A stretch of 64,000 nt of DNA from Pyrus communis. Lineage: Eukaryota; Streptophyta; Magnoliopsida; Rosales; Rosaceae. This document shows, in pieces, positions 50,999 through 63,287 of this stretch. Below the pieces are notes generated by a model. That model made no database searches and was not told the DNA's origin. It saw only the letters and a list, made by a program, of their open reading frames with translations. A program made the position numbers and the translations under genes. Each line of letters opens with the position of its first letter. Position 1 is the stretch's first letter. The DNA is taken from NCBI RefSeq assembly GCF_963583255.1, contig NC_084803.1:16317428-16381427 (forward strand), written 5' to 3'.

Positions 50999-51120
50999 GG
51001 AAATTGTTATTAGCATTCCAAAAATCTTATTCTATATTTCAAATTTTTTATATTAGGAAAGAAAAATACACTTGTGAATAGTATATATTAAGATTTTTAA
51101 AGTGCAAATAACATTTTCCG
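50999..51120. repeat. Palindromic ~123-bp MITE, copy 2
   Basis: GGAAATTGTTATTAGCATTC at the left, mirrored by GTGCAAATAACATTTTCC at the right. It shares the interior GGAAAGAAAAATACACTTGTGA with copy 1 in inverted orientation. Confidence 0.75.
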
Positions 51121-52549
51121 TATAACATTGTAAGTTAGAAATAATGATAAGGTAATTAAATTTGTAAATTAAGTAATGTATTATTAATAAATAATAAACA
51201 CATTAATTAATATTTAATTTATAATTTAAATATTTATAATATATTATTAATTTGTAAATTTGATTAAAAAAATTTAGTCTTTTAATAAAAAAAAGAAGGG
51301 ATGGAAGGAAGAAATGAAGCATAAGGCGGTAGTCAACCATGGGAACAAACACGGGGCTCGAGAATAACAGTGACAGACCCACTGCGGGCAGCGTGCACTG
51401 CAGGTACAATAATTATTGGGACTCGCACACATCCATCCATCCACTCATCCATCACTATCCCACCACACAAACCCAAACCACAAAAATGACAGCATTTCAA
51501 AAATTCAAGTGTACGATCGAGTATATTTTTTCATACAATACTTTTCAAACTTACAATACTTAATTAGAATCAATTATATGGACTTACTTTTCCCTCTTAA
51601 TCTATATATGGACTTATTCGACCCAAAATAAAAAATCTATATACGGACTTATTTTTTCATTTTGGGATGTTAGTAAACGCCGGATATATATGTTGAGAAT
51701 AAATGTGAACCACATATCTTGTTTTTCTTTTATTTTAAATAAGTAAATAGAAGTTTTATTTGAACCCATATAATCTATCCTTACATTTAACTTAAATTTT
51801 AAATGTGATTTTTCTTTTTATCTTATTGCATAATTACCCTTAAGTACAAAATTAAATTAACAATAAAACGAAAATTTATCAACAAACCCATACCCAATCA
51901 TCAAACCTATTATCACCGATTCTTCATCCTCTGTTCATTCTAGCTAAAACTCAAAGACATTCTCATAGAGAAAGACAAGCTTTTTTTTAAAGATGGATAA
52001 TGATTTTGAAGTTTTGAATCCTTAAACTAAGGTATGAATCGATTTATGCAATTTTTTTTTTCATTTAATTTCACAATCAACCTTTTTTCAATGCATAATT
52101 ACTTGCAAAAACATATATGGGATTTAAAATTTTTAAGTTTAGCTACTTGTGTGAATGTCACGCTTTCTTTTCGTTTCATTCGTGAAGAGTGGAGGCTATA
52201 CATTGTTTGTAATTATGATGGCAGTGCATAGCAGCAATATAACGACTATCCTTGAATTTGAAGGTGTTGAGTTCCTTATATCTGGTTAAACAAATGTATG
52301 TTAGTATGTAGTCTCCAAAAGTTTCTTCGTCTTCCTTTTGTTTGAATCAATCATAATTTAATTCGGTTGTTGGATGTCGAAAATGTTTCAATTTCATGAA
52401 AATATAGGAATGTGAGGTTCAAGTAGGTTCGTAGCATAGAAAAACATGCCTTTAATTTCAGAGGTGAATTTTTTTATCTTGATTATGATAATTAAAACAT
52501 AATCTTGTTTTAGTTACGAGATTATTAGGTACCCTTATCATCATGTGAT
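51121..52549. other. Intergenic, AT-rich, no intact gene
   Basis: Short ORFs at 51339 and 52034 have no recognisable content. The DNA directly left of the nucleoredoxin fragment could hold more of that dead gene, but I see no further similarity. Confidence 0.45.
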
Positions 52550-52793
52550 GGGAAGATGGCGTGCCTCTACTTCTCTGCAAATTCGTGTAGGCCTTGCAAG
52601 GCTCTTACTTCTCAGATGGTGAGACTTTATGAAATGCTTTGAGTGGAAGGGCAAAGAGTTTGAGATAATTTTTGTCTCCTTCAACTGCTATGAGGAAAAA
52701 TTCAATGAACACTTCAAGTGCATGACGTGGCTGACAGTGTCGTTCAATGCTAATCTTCATAAAAGATTGAGTGACATGTACTGCATAGAATGA
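52550..52793 (+). pseudogene. Nucleoredoxin fragment (thioredoxin-like domain), frameshifted
   Basis: The first part reads CLYFSANSCRPCKALTSQMVRLYE, which I quote only in pieces here: CLYFSAN, then SCRPC, then KALTSQ. This is the thioredoxin-like active site, with the usual W-C-R-P-C turned to S-C-R-P-C (codon TCG). After a TGA following YEML and a frameshift near 52650, the other frame reads KGKEFEIIFVSFNCYEEKF, then NEHFKCMTWLTVSFNANLHK, and stops at TGA 52791-52793 after YCIE. Plant nucleoredoxins have this stretch in the same order. Only about 80 codons of one domain are present, with no start and no intact frame, so it is a dead fragment from an old duplication or gene capture. Confidence 0.82.
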
Positions 52794-53060
52794 TCTTCGA
52801 TACATTGATTTTGAGTTCTTATTTTCTAAATGGGTGTAAAGATAAACTTATAGATTGGATTGGGTTTGTGAGGATAGTTTAGATAGTAAATCAGGTTTAA
52901 AGAGAAATTAAGAATTCAATTAAAATTAATATAGGTGTGGATAGTAAGTGAGTGTAGAAATAGGTTATATGAGTTCAAATAAAATTTCCCATAAGTAAAT
53001 CATGTCCACTGTGACTTGATAAGAATTGAATTGAAATTGACTACAATGTATTTAGTTTAA

Positions 53061-53448
53061 GAGCATCTTCAAATGAGATGTCAAAATACTAGGTGGAATG
53101 GCATTGTGCATATTTGACATCAAAAGTCTATCCAACCGAAACGTTATTTAGTGATTGGATATGAAAGTTTTGTAATTTGAAGTCAAATTTGACATCAATG
53201 TCAAATTTATTTTTAATTCATTTTAATGGTGGATCCCTTAATCCACTAACATTTCAACCAATAAAAATTTTGTTTCAATATTTTTTTTTAATAATTACAA
53301 CCATTTAAAACTCTATTTAAATAAAAAAAAATTACATTTGACAATTCAGTTGGAAAAGTACAAAATTTGATGTAAGACTTCAGATTACCACATTAGTCGT
53401 CAATTGTAATTTGACTCTTATAATTTGACATCTCCTTTGGAGATAGTC
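53061..53448. repeat. ~390-bp MITE with GAGCATCTTCAAATGAGATGTCAAA ends
   Basis: The left end (GAGCATCTTCAAA, GAGATGTCAAA) and the right end read inward (GACTATCTCCAAA, GGAGATGTCAAA) are inverted repeats. The interior repeats TTTGACATCAA-type segments. No ORF. Confidence 0.75.
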
Positions 53449-53879
53449 TGAATAGCCTACCTTTAGTGAGTAACTTTATAGTATCACCGCCACATTACCG
53501 TATTGTGTTGCTAATCATATCATTATAACCCACTTATTGATTTATTAATATTGTACCCTCGATCCGCATCATCACAATCCATTCATACTATGACATTGAA
53601 TTAGTAACATTATTTAATAGTATGATGGTCACACTAAAAAGATTTCTTATACAGTGCACTTGTGAGTGGCAATAATAATAATAATATGCATCAACATAAA
53701 TAATTTACTCGAAAACATTTATTTTTGAAGGAATCCACTCACAGGTATGTTTAGTGTAACTCCTTATTAGGCTCCTTCCCAGATCCCCTTTTTACCTTGC
53801 TCAAACCTATGAATGTAACGTTTAGTTTAATTAAGCATTTCTAGACATCTTATAGACATTCATCCAAAACTGTTATTTA

Positions 53880-54791
53880 GATATTGAATTTGCATACACG
53901 AAGAGCGCTCCGTGATTTAAAACCTCAAAAAAGCTAGGATTAAACCACAAGTCCTACACGTGCTGCCCCCACACCGCCACTCGTTGTGCTCCAGCCACGT
54001 GCCCCTGCAGTGGTGTGACGCACCGCCACGGTTCGGCGATTAGACACCACAATCATCATCGCAGGAGCCACGCGCCAATCATCTGAATATTTGACTCAGG
54101 GAGACGGAAAATACCTTTTCCGTTGGGAGATACCGCTATTTCTAACGGGTCTGCCGTTGCTGGCGTCAAAGTGAACGGTATTTGCTGCGCACCTTCGTCG
54201 AAATTTGCAAAATTAGAGAACACGGGCAAGCTTAGTTCTAAGCTCGATTTTGACGGATTTATACTCCTCATTCAACCAAAATCACAAAAATAAGTCTAAG
54301 AATTTACCTACGATTAGATTGGCCCAAAACATGTTGAAACGTCATCGGATTCAACAGGAACTCCTCGAACCTCCTCGCCGGTTTCTGGAAATGCTAAAAA
54401 CACGACATGTAGGGGGTTAAAACCTTGAATCCAAACCCAAATTTCACCCCACAACACGAGTATTGGCTTAAGTAACTTACCATGTCAAACGTAGAAGAAT
54501 TTGAGGACGGATTGCACCTTGAACTCGTTGGAGTCCGTCCGTTTCCTCTTGCCGGAAACTGAAAATATGCATAATGAGCAAATAGGGTTAAAAACCCTCT
54601 ATTTGAGTTCAAAATTCACCACACAATATCTCAAGACACATATGAGTTCCAATTAGAACTCCGAGCTCTCAAGCTCAATCATTTCCTAGCCCCTGATCGT
54701 ACATGCAAGACCACCCTCGTGATCCTCAGGTCACGAGGAGTCTAAATGTGGTGGTGTGGGGCTAAATATTGAACGACAAATGGTTGAGAGT
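53880..54791 (-). repeat. Probable part of a large LTR, minus strand, split by the second Copia element
   Basis: GC-richer than its surroundings, this stretch reads on the minus strand in blocks that echo the 3-kb LTR at 58576-61582: a CT-rich leader, GTTTTTAACCC or GGTTTTAACCCCCT followed by a CGGTGAAA/CGGCAAGAGG-type block. The piece beyond the Copia element (63288 to about 63640) would be the other half. The resemblance is in layout and short blocks only, so this is tentative. Short minus-strand ORFs here (54271-54056, 54612-54394) are probably not genes. Confidence 0.35.
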
Positions 54792-55037
54792 TGCAAGGAT
54801 CCAAGTGAAGGGAATATCAAAGTCAAACTAAATAACACTTAGTCAATAGATTAATGAATGAGCTGTAATAAGTTGTTACAAGTTAGTTGAGATAAGGAGA
54901 AGAATTAGTTTTTAGCTAAATATCAGCTAAGTAAGGAAGAAAGATATAACTACCATTGTAATCATAGCTTATTCATCAAGAAATCAATATACAGTTTCAC
55001 TTTCTCTCTCTTTTTCGAGTTATCTCGCTCTCTATTC

Positions 55038-55208
55038 TTCTGCATTCTGTGAACCTTTCACGAACACATTCATCAATATTAACATGGTATCAGAGCCAGA
55101 GAATGAACTAGCACTTTTGCATTATTCTGCATTCTGTGAACCTTTCACGAACACATTCATCAATATTAACATGATATCAAAGCCAGAGAATGAACTAGCG
55201 CTTTTGCA
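55038..55208 (+). repeat. Tandem duplication spanning LTR end and primer-binding site
   Basis: An 87-bp unit starting TTCTGCATTCTGTGAACC is present twice (55038-55124 and 55125 to about 55208). It covers the last part of the 5' LTR, the primer-binding site and the first internal bases. The second copy has mutated primer-site bases (TGATATCAAAGCC). Confidence 0.85.
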
Positions 55209-55383
55209 CCTCCATTAAAAGCATTGCTTTCTTTATCTAATCCTCTATTTTGCATACTGCTATGATTCTACAAATTAGGGTCTTCCTTTATCTCTGAGTT
55301 CTTCACGATTCTGTTCTTCTTTGATTGCCTTCTACGTGTTTGATCAAAAGTCTCAGTGAAAGTTTCTTCTCAAAAGTTCAACA

Positions 55384-57285
55384 ATGGTAACTGCAGATCA
55401 ATTGAGAATTGTTCAGTCTCCGATCACAAACCCCATTTCCACGGTTTCTACTTCGGTTACAGTGAAGTTGGATAACTCTAACTATCTTACTTGGAGTTTC
55501 TAGATCAAGTTGCTCCTTGAAAGCCATGGCATCATGGGGTTCGTTGATAGATCAAGAAAATGTCCTCTAAGATTTGATGATGATTCTGAAAGTGAAGGAG
55601 TTCAAAAAAATGATTACTTGGTATGGAAAATACACGATTGTGCGCATATGCAACTGTTGATTGCAACATTGTCTACTACAACAATGTCATCCATAATTGG
55701 CAGTCAAAGCTCTCATGAGATGTGGGTGAATCTCACTGAATGATTCTTTATGGTCACTAAAGCTACAATCTTTCTGATGAAAATTGAGCTTCGAAACATC
55801 AAAAAGGGTATGAATCTGTGTCTGATAATCTCCAAACGATCAAGGATGTAAGGGATCATCTTGCAGCTACATGAGTAATGTTTGATGATAATGATCTAAT
55901 AATTCTTGCGCTGAAGAGGCTTCCTGCAGAGTTCAACACTTTTAGATGTGTTATAAGAGGAAGGAAAAATGGTATATCTCTTAAAGATTTCAGATCCCAA
56001 TTACTTGTAGATGAAGCTATCATTGGTCAGTCCTTTGAATCTTCTTCTACTTTACCATTTGGAACTACAATGGTTGCTGCCACTCAATCAAACAAGGAAA
56101 AACATTGGTTCTTGGTTAAGAATCATCACAGTCTACTGAAATAGGGTCTAGTTTTGGATCATCTAGTCAAAGCTTTAATAATCATGTTGGTGGATCAAAT
56201 ATTACATGATACAACTCCGGGAATGGTTCTTTTAACAACTACAACAATTTATATCAAGGGTCCTACAACTATAAGGGATATAAGGAGAACAATTTCTGAG
56301 GAAAGGGAAGAGGCAGATCCTATAACTATAGTCCAAAATCTTATCATCCTCCATCAAATGGAAGCCCTGGTATTCTTGGTGCCCCAAAACCCTATCAATC
56401 AAACTGTGCAGAACATCCTTTTGCAATCCCTATTTGTTAAATCTACAACAAAAAAGGTCATGTTGCTACTGATTGTTTTCAAAGGCATATTTTTTCACAT
56501 TCTAGTGCCAACATACCAATTTAATGTCAACTTTGTTGAAAATTTGGACATTCAGCTCTGCAATACTATCACAGAGGCAATTTTGCATATTAAGGAAAAC
56601 CACTTGCACCAAAACTCACTGCTATGCATGCTCAGCATCAACCTTCTGCACCTGAGCAACAATTCTGGATTGCAGACACTAGAGCTACTTCTCACATGAC
56701 CTCTGATTTAGCTAATCATGATCTAGTTACTCTATACCAAGGGAATGATACTATAACCACAACAAGTGGTGCATGTTTGCATATTTCTCATATTGGCACA
56801 TCAACTTTATCTGTTTCTAATAACACACTTGCCTTGAAGAATGTTCTACATGTTCCAAAGATCTCAGAACACTTGTTATCCATCTATTAATTGTGTAAAG
56901 AATGTAGATGTCGATTCATTTGTGATGATACTTTCTTATAGGTTCATGACAAATCCACAGGGACAATCATAATCAAAGGGTTGTGCAGAGAGGGCTACTA
57001 TCCTATTCCTTTCAACATACCATAAAAGCTGTCACCTGCGTTACCTCATAAGCACACATGTTGTCTAGCAAAACTTGTTAATCCAGTTTGTGGCATAAAA
57101 GACTAGGACATACATCAAATGCCATTAATTCTGCCATTCCACATCAAAATAATATCCTTGCATCACTTGGTACATGTCAAACAATATGTACACCTTGTTT
57201 GGAAGGAAAGTTTACTAAGTTGCAGTTTAATTTTCCTGTAACCAAGTTTGTACAACCTCTAGAGGTATTGCAGAGTGATGTATAG
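55384..57285 (+). pseudogene. Copia gag, protease and integrase zinc-finger fragments
   Basis: Gag starts at ATG 55384 with VKLDNSNYLTWSF and is cut by TAG at 55501-55503 where a Gln codon would be usual. Further gag pieces are at 55510-55743 and 55878-56144 (DDNDLIILALKRLPAEFNTF). Protease near 56660: the usual D-S-G-A-T-S-H reads DTRATSH, so the catalytic triplet is damaged. The integrase zinc-binding region at 57088-57285 has HKRLGHTSN and CTPCLEGKFTKL. Catalytic integrase remnants continue in several frames to about 58300. Confidence 0.82.
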
Positions 57286-57901
57286 GGATCTGCCCCCTTA
57301 TTATCTCATAAAGGATTTAGGTATTATGTAACCTTCATAGATGAATGTACTTGATATACATGGGTTTTCCCTTTAAATAATAAATTAGAAGTTTTTCAAC
57401 ATTTGTGCACTTTTATGCCTATTTGGGTACTTAATTTTCTGCACAACCAAAAATCTTACAAAGTGATGGTAGGGGTGAATATCTAGGATCCAAGTTTCAA
57501 CATTTCTTGTCACAAAAAGGCATGTTACACCAAAAATCTTATCCCTATACCCCATAACGAAATGGGTTGGCATAAAGGAAATATAGACATGTTGTAGAAA
57601 CTGCAATTACATTGCTTCAAATTGCAAGTTTATCTGCTAAATTCTGGTTCCATGCTTATGCTAGAGCTACCTATTTGATCAACGGAATGCCATGTGCTAC
57701 TTTACAAATGAAATCCCCTTACCATCTGTTGTTTAAACAGATTCCATACATTTAATCATTTGAATTTTTTTGGTTATGCATGCTTTCCACTACTTAAATC
57801 ATACAACAGCTCTAAACTATAACCAAAAACAAAAACCTATGTTTTTCTTGGTTATGCAGGTCATTATAAAGGTTTTCTTTGTCTAAATATTACAACTCAA
57901 A

Positions 57902-57903
<2 letters not shown>

Positions 57904-57956
<53 letters not shown>
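57904..57956 (+). repeat. (TA)n microsatellite inside the Copia element
   Basis: About 26 TA units interrupt the integrase remnant. Confidence 0.92.
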
Positions 57957-57957
<1 letters not shown>

Positions 57958-58575
57958 AGGCATGTTTTGTTTGATGAAACAACTTTTTCATATTCTAATG
58001 CTGCATAATTACCCAACTTAACACAGTCATCATTTGCAAGTATACATGAGCATTCTCAAAGTCCTCCAACAACATTCGTTTCATTAAATAATCAAGTAGT
58101 ATCACTTGCATCTCATAATCATTCATCAACATCTCATACCACAAAGTTCTTGACCTTGCATTCATCTAGTGCCTCAAATTCTTTGATAGCATCTAGAGCC
58201 TCGGATTCCTTGAATACACTTGCATCTAGTGCCTTAGAGTTTATTCACTTACCTTTACAGAGTTCTAATATAGTACCACATCCTCACTCTCCTACATAGT
58301 ATCTCATCCATGTGGATCCTGACTTTCAACATGAGCAGTTATATATTGTATTGCCAATACCTACGAATGTTCATCCAAGGCAAACAAGATCCAAAAATGG
58401 AATCTTCAAAAAATAAAAATAAAAAATAAAAAGCTTTCTCAACTTCTGTGAGCTATTCTGAGCCGTTTGTCACAAAACCAAAAACTTTCAAAGCAGCTTC
58501 AAAAGTCTCAAAGTGGCAAAATTCCATGACAAAAGAAATTAATGCCTTACATACATAAAGGACTTGGTCTTTTGT

Positions 58576-61500
58576 TGTAATGACCCGTCCCTAAATATTA
58601 TGGTTTTTATAATTTAAAATGTGAATTTATGAAAATGCTCTTCAAGGTGAAAAACGTTGACTTTTATTGACCGCCATGTCATGTCACGTAAGGCTCTTTT
58701 TCTTGGCGTACCCTTGTAGCATTCATCGCTACGAACATGTGGGAGCAAGTAGAATCGAATTGGGAGTTACGATGAATGTTTTACGGAACTACGAAGTCGA
58801 GAGGCAAAATAGTCAATTCACTATTCTAGATTTTAGGGTTAGATATTTTTATTATTTTATAATTCTGTAGCTATGGGGCCCACACTTCATTTCCCTTTCT
58901 TCCCCATGTCTTCCCCCCCCAATCTCTTAGACACTCTCGAACCTTAGCTCCCTTTTATCTCTCCATCATTTCTCTGTCATTCCTTTACATCTTTCCCGTG
59001 CCTCACCTCTGCAACAATAATGGCGACACCTACACGCACGCAGGACCACCAACTCTACTACCTTTTGCCCTTCATCTCTTTCTAATATCTCTTTCTCTTC
59101 CTCCATGTCTGTGCACACTGCACGAGAAAGCAGAAACCATATTGCCGTCTCTAGTGAACTCCAAAGCCTCACATCACCAGACTACCATCCTTCGTGAGAA
59201 CACTAAAAGTTAAGAGCACACTCGGGACCCTCTGTCTTCCTCCCTACACAACAATGGCTAGGCCGAGGCTAGCCACCACCATTTTCTCCGGTAAGTTAAC
59301 GTGGAACTCGACGACAAGGTGAGTGTGACTTGATTATGATGTATCTTAGTTTCTAGTGAGATTTTCTAGTTATCTGGGTGGTTTTTGAGTTGAAAATCCA
59401 GGCTTTTAACCCTGTTCATGTATGTTCTTCTTCTCCCCAATTTTCGGTGAAAACCCGATGACTTTCGAGCCATTTTTTGGACAACTCCGGCCACGGTTGA
59501 TCCAAGGAAATGTATAATCCTAATCTACACTTGTTTATCTTTATTTTGGTAGGTAGAATGTGGGAAATGATCGAGTTTTGAGTTCAATTTAAAGCTGTGG
59601 TTCATTGTCTAGATTCTGACCGAATCCTACGGCCTGAAATTGGGTCTCGCAACCCAAAACTAGATCCAAACTCGATTCGAAATCTAGTCCAAATCCATGA
59701 CCCATTAACCTCAACCCAGCAACCCAGACCCAACCCAAAACCCGGCCCAACCCAACTACCAGGCCCAACACAGCAACCCAAAGCCCAGATTAGACTCAGA
59801 TCAGACCCAATACCCAGCTTCCACGGTCGGCGCGTGGGCCGCGCATGAGTACGCATGGAGGGCTATCATGGTTGACGCGTGGAGCACACGTTCATCAGCC
59901 GAAGTTACTGTGCTCCGATGTCGTCCACGACGGCGACCACGGCAGCACTAGCCGACGCGTGGCCTCTAGGGCCGCTGTTCCATGGCGGCGCGTGAGGGAA
60001 CCCGAAGTCCCTTTTTAGGTTTTTCGACGTGCTAAATCTGAATTCGCTGTCTGTTTTCCCAAATTCTATCATTTTAGTAGAGTTTTACTAAATGGTCCTT
60101 ATTTATGTTTAGATGTGTCAATAGGATATGACAGCGTCCTTTTTAGTTTAAGCGGCTCCCCGACAATGGAATATCTGTGATGGACCCTTTATTAACTTGC
60201 ATGTTTTTATAAAATAATAGGCTTCCATTCATGAAAAGCATGAGTTCATGATTTAACATTTTATGCATTATTTATGATTTATTAAGCTTACGTTTTACGA
60301 AAGGTTATAAATTATTGGATTTTCGTATATGAAATTCTACAGATTTATGAATATGAATTATTATGGATTTATGAGATGAGGCTTTGAGCATTTGAGCTCC
60401 GAATTTGATATAATATTTTTGAGATACGTTTTCGGTGCTTATCTAGTGGGTTATCATACAACACATACACACAACCGAGTATGTAGATGTCTATGGCCAT
60501 ATGACACAGTTGATGAAATTTATGACATACTCCCAACTTCACTAGCCATGGGCTAGTGTCGGTGTGTTATGTATATGTGTTATGTGTGTATATATGTATA
60601 TTTCTTCTCTGGTGTAACCCAGAGTCGTACAGCTTTACCTTCGGGTGATGGACCCCTATATTTCTTCTATGGCATAATCTAGAGTCGTACAACTTTACCT
60701 TTGGGTGATGGACCCATTGTGTGTGTACACACATACACACACACACAGGGGTGTGCTATCCACACACCTCATTTTACTTCTCACACACCCCTTGATAATT
60801 TCTGTCCATTGATCTTCTTCAATTTATCTGATTCGACGGTCGAAAATTAAAAAAGTGTGTGAGAAGTAAAATAGGGTGTGTGGATATCACACTCATATAT
60901 ATATATATATATGTTTCTTCTCTAGCGTAACCCAGAGTAGCACAGCTTCACCCTTGGGTGATGGTTATGCCTTCGGGCTACTATGATACCCCTAGTTGAG
61001 TACCTCATTGATGTGATTTATGGATGTTTTATGGATTTACCTTCGGGCGACTATATTACCTTTACTGAGCATTGATTTACATGTACATGTTTTATGAATG
61101 TTTTCATGGCATGCTAGAGTTTTTAGAAAACCTATTATGTAGTACTATATATGTATTTTCAAAATAGGAGGTTATATGTTTAGAAATAAAATGGTTTTCT
61201 TATTATTAGTATTATTATTATTATTATAAACTTTGGTCCACTAACCCTTTGTTTTACACCCCCTTCAAGAGTTAGAATTGAGGCATCCGATTTCGGCGTC
61301 AAGACACCTCCGCATAGGTATCTTCAAGTCTTTTCATAGTAGAACCCACTCATTTGTTCATATCATTTTATATTAATTCTTTCGCATTATTCTTAATTAG
61401 TTATATGCTCTGAACATGTTCCTGCAATTGCATACTTCATTATATTCAAATTTACACATTTTGTTCATGTTCGTTCTTTCTTTATATGTTGCATGCATGT

Positions 61501-61582
61501 TCAAAATGACTTCATCACCCTCATGTGTCAGCCAGCACGTGCCTATCCTGATATTTGGTGATATCGGGGTTAGGGCGTGTCA
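58576..61582 (+). mobile_element. 3.0-kb solo LTR inserted in the Copia reverse transcriptase region
   Basis: The segment starts TGTAATGACCCGTCCC and ends GGGTTAGGGCGTGTCA, the TG...CA ends of an LTR. It is flanked by TTTGT (58571-58575) and TTGGT (61583-61587), a 5-bp target duplication with one change. Removing it and one duplication joins two in-frame halves of the Copia reverse transcriptase (the TWS and LVPLPLDKN segments), which confirms the boundaries. There is no internal region or second LTR, hence solo. Inside are three ~55-bp repeats (near 60600, 60658 and 60912: TTTCTTCT-x-GTAACCCAGAGT and GGGTGATGG) and a MITE at 60748-60892 between the second and third. Confidence 0.88.
60748..60892. 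repeat. MITE, GGTGTGCTATCCACA family, copy 4, nested in the solo LTR
   Basis: This is the best-preserved family member. The left end GGGGTGTGCTATCCACACAC and the right end read inward GTGTGATATCCACACACCC pair through CATTTTACTTCTCACAC. An adjacent CA-rich microsatellite precedes it (60720-60747) and a (TA)n follows. Confidence 0.88.
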
Positions 61583-62988
61583 TTGGTTCCATTACCACTG
61601 GACAAGAACCTAGTTGGTTGTAAATGGGTATACAAGATTAAGAGAGATGCAAATGGATCTGTTGCAAGGTACAAAGCAAGATTGGTGACAAAGGGGTATA
61701 GTCAGGAAGAAGGAATTGATTATGGAGAGACTTTTAGCTCCGTGGTAAAGCCTAAAACTATCAGGTTGATTCTTGCATTGGCTACACATTTCAACTGGCC
61801 TCTTAGACAAATGGATGTGAAAAATACGTTTTTGCATGGAGTTCTTCAAGAGGAGTTGTATATGGAACAACCTCCAGGATTTCAAAGTTTAACACATCTT
61901 CCCAATTATATTTACAAGTTACACAAGTCTGTATATAGCTTTAAACATGCTTCTCTGTTTGTTTAGCATTCATCCAACAACATTGTGGTTTTGCGGCTAG
62001 ATGTTAATGATGTGATATTGAATGGTAGCAGTTCTGAGTTAATTTCAAATGTAATTATAGATCTCACAGCTGAATTTGATATGAAAGATTTGGGGAAACT
62101 GCATTATTTCTTGGGGTTACAAGTTAGTTACACACTAGAATGGTTATTTGTGTCATAAACAAAGTATATCAATGAATTGGTTGAAAGAGTTGATTCACAG
62201 GATTGTAAACCTTGTGCTACTCCATGTCTCCTATATCACAGATTGCTTAAGAATGATGGAAAGTCATATCATAGTCCTGATCAATACAGAAGCATTGTTG
62301 GAGCTCTTCAGTATCTCACATTTAGAAGACCAGAAATAGCATTCTCAGTGAATCAAGCATGTCAATTCATGCACAATCATATGGAATACATGTTATTGTA
62401 GTTAAAAGGATCATCATATATCTCAAAGGCACTTCAAATCTTGGTATTCAATTGAGACAATGACCAATACATCTTTAATCCTACAGTGATGCAGATTGGG
62501 CTAGTGACCCAAATGACAGAATATCCTCTTTAGGCTTTGTTATCTATCTTGGTTCAAATCCAATTTCTTTGGCATCAAAGAAGCAACACACATTTTCAAG
62601 GTCTTCCACAGAAGCTGAGTACAGAGCTTTAGCAATCACAATTGCAGAACTAGCCTAGATTAGGCAATTATTTTGTGATTTACATTTTGATATTCATCTA
62701 CCTCCTGTCCTATATTGTGATAATATCTCAGCAATAGCTATTTCAACAAATCCAGTGCTTCATGCCAAGTTAAAACACATTGAGGTAAACTATCATTTTG
62801 TGAAAGAAAGGGTCACTCGAGGAGATCTTCATATTCAACATGTTTCTTCTATTGATCAATCTGCAGATATACTTACAAAAGGCTTATCAGCACCCTTGTT
62901 TGAACAACACTATGGCAATCTTATGCTTAGTTCACTTGAGTATACGATTGATGGGGATGTAAGGATCCAAGTGAAGAAGTTAATCTAA
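61583..62988 (+). pseudogene. Copia reverse transcriptase and RNase H fragments
   Basis: Reverse transcriptase resumes right after the solo LTR with [20 protein letters not shown], then [20 protein letters not shown] and [20 protein letters not shown]. The catalytic box normally YVDD reads DVND near 62005, so polymerase activity would be lost even without the stops. RNase H (about 62490-62988): SYSDADWASDPNDR, SSTEAEYRALA, HIEVNYHFVKERV and SADILTKGLSAPLFE. Stops near 61964 and 62156 and others break the frame. Confidence 0.86.
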
Positions 62989-63287
62989 GTGAAGAGAAGA
63001 TCAAAGGTCAAACTAAATGACACTTGTCAATTGATTAATGAATGAGCTATTATAATTTGTTACAAGTTAGTTGAGATAAGGAGGAGAATTAGTTTTTAGC
63101 TAAATATCGGCTAAGTAAGGAAGAAAGATATAACTACCATTGTAATCATAACTTGTTCATCAAGAAATCAATATACAATTTCATTTTCTCTCTCTTCTCT
63201 CTCTCTCTCTCTCTCTTTGGAGTTCTCTCCCTCTCTATTCTTCTGCATCCTGTGAACCTCTCAAGAACACATTCATCAATATTAACA

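Larger units (their letters stand above)
54792..63287 (+). mobile_element. Ty1/Copia LTR retrotransposon, plus strand, split by a 3-kb solo LTR
   Basis: The 5' LTR 54792-55084 (293 bp, TGCAAGGATCC ... ATTAACA) is followed at once by the initiator-Met primer site TGGTATCAGAGCC. The 3' LTR 62958-63287 (330 bp, TGTAAGGATCC ... ATTAACA) is preceded by GATGGGGA. The order inside is gag, protease, integrase, reverse transcriptase, RNase H. Stop codons are frequent. A (TA)n microsatellite at 57904-57956 lies after the integrase region. The 58576-61582 segment is foreign; without it and one target duplication the element would be about 5.5 kb, typical for Copia. Confidence 0.9.

Noticed and set aside
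59597..59856. Overlapping ORFs on both strands (Gln/Pro-rich on +, Gly/Trp-rich on -)
   Set aside because: They translate a CCCAACCC-type low-complexity block inside the 3-kb solo LTR and resemble no protein family.
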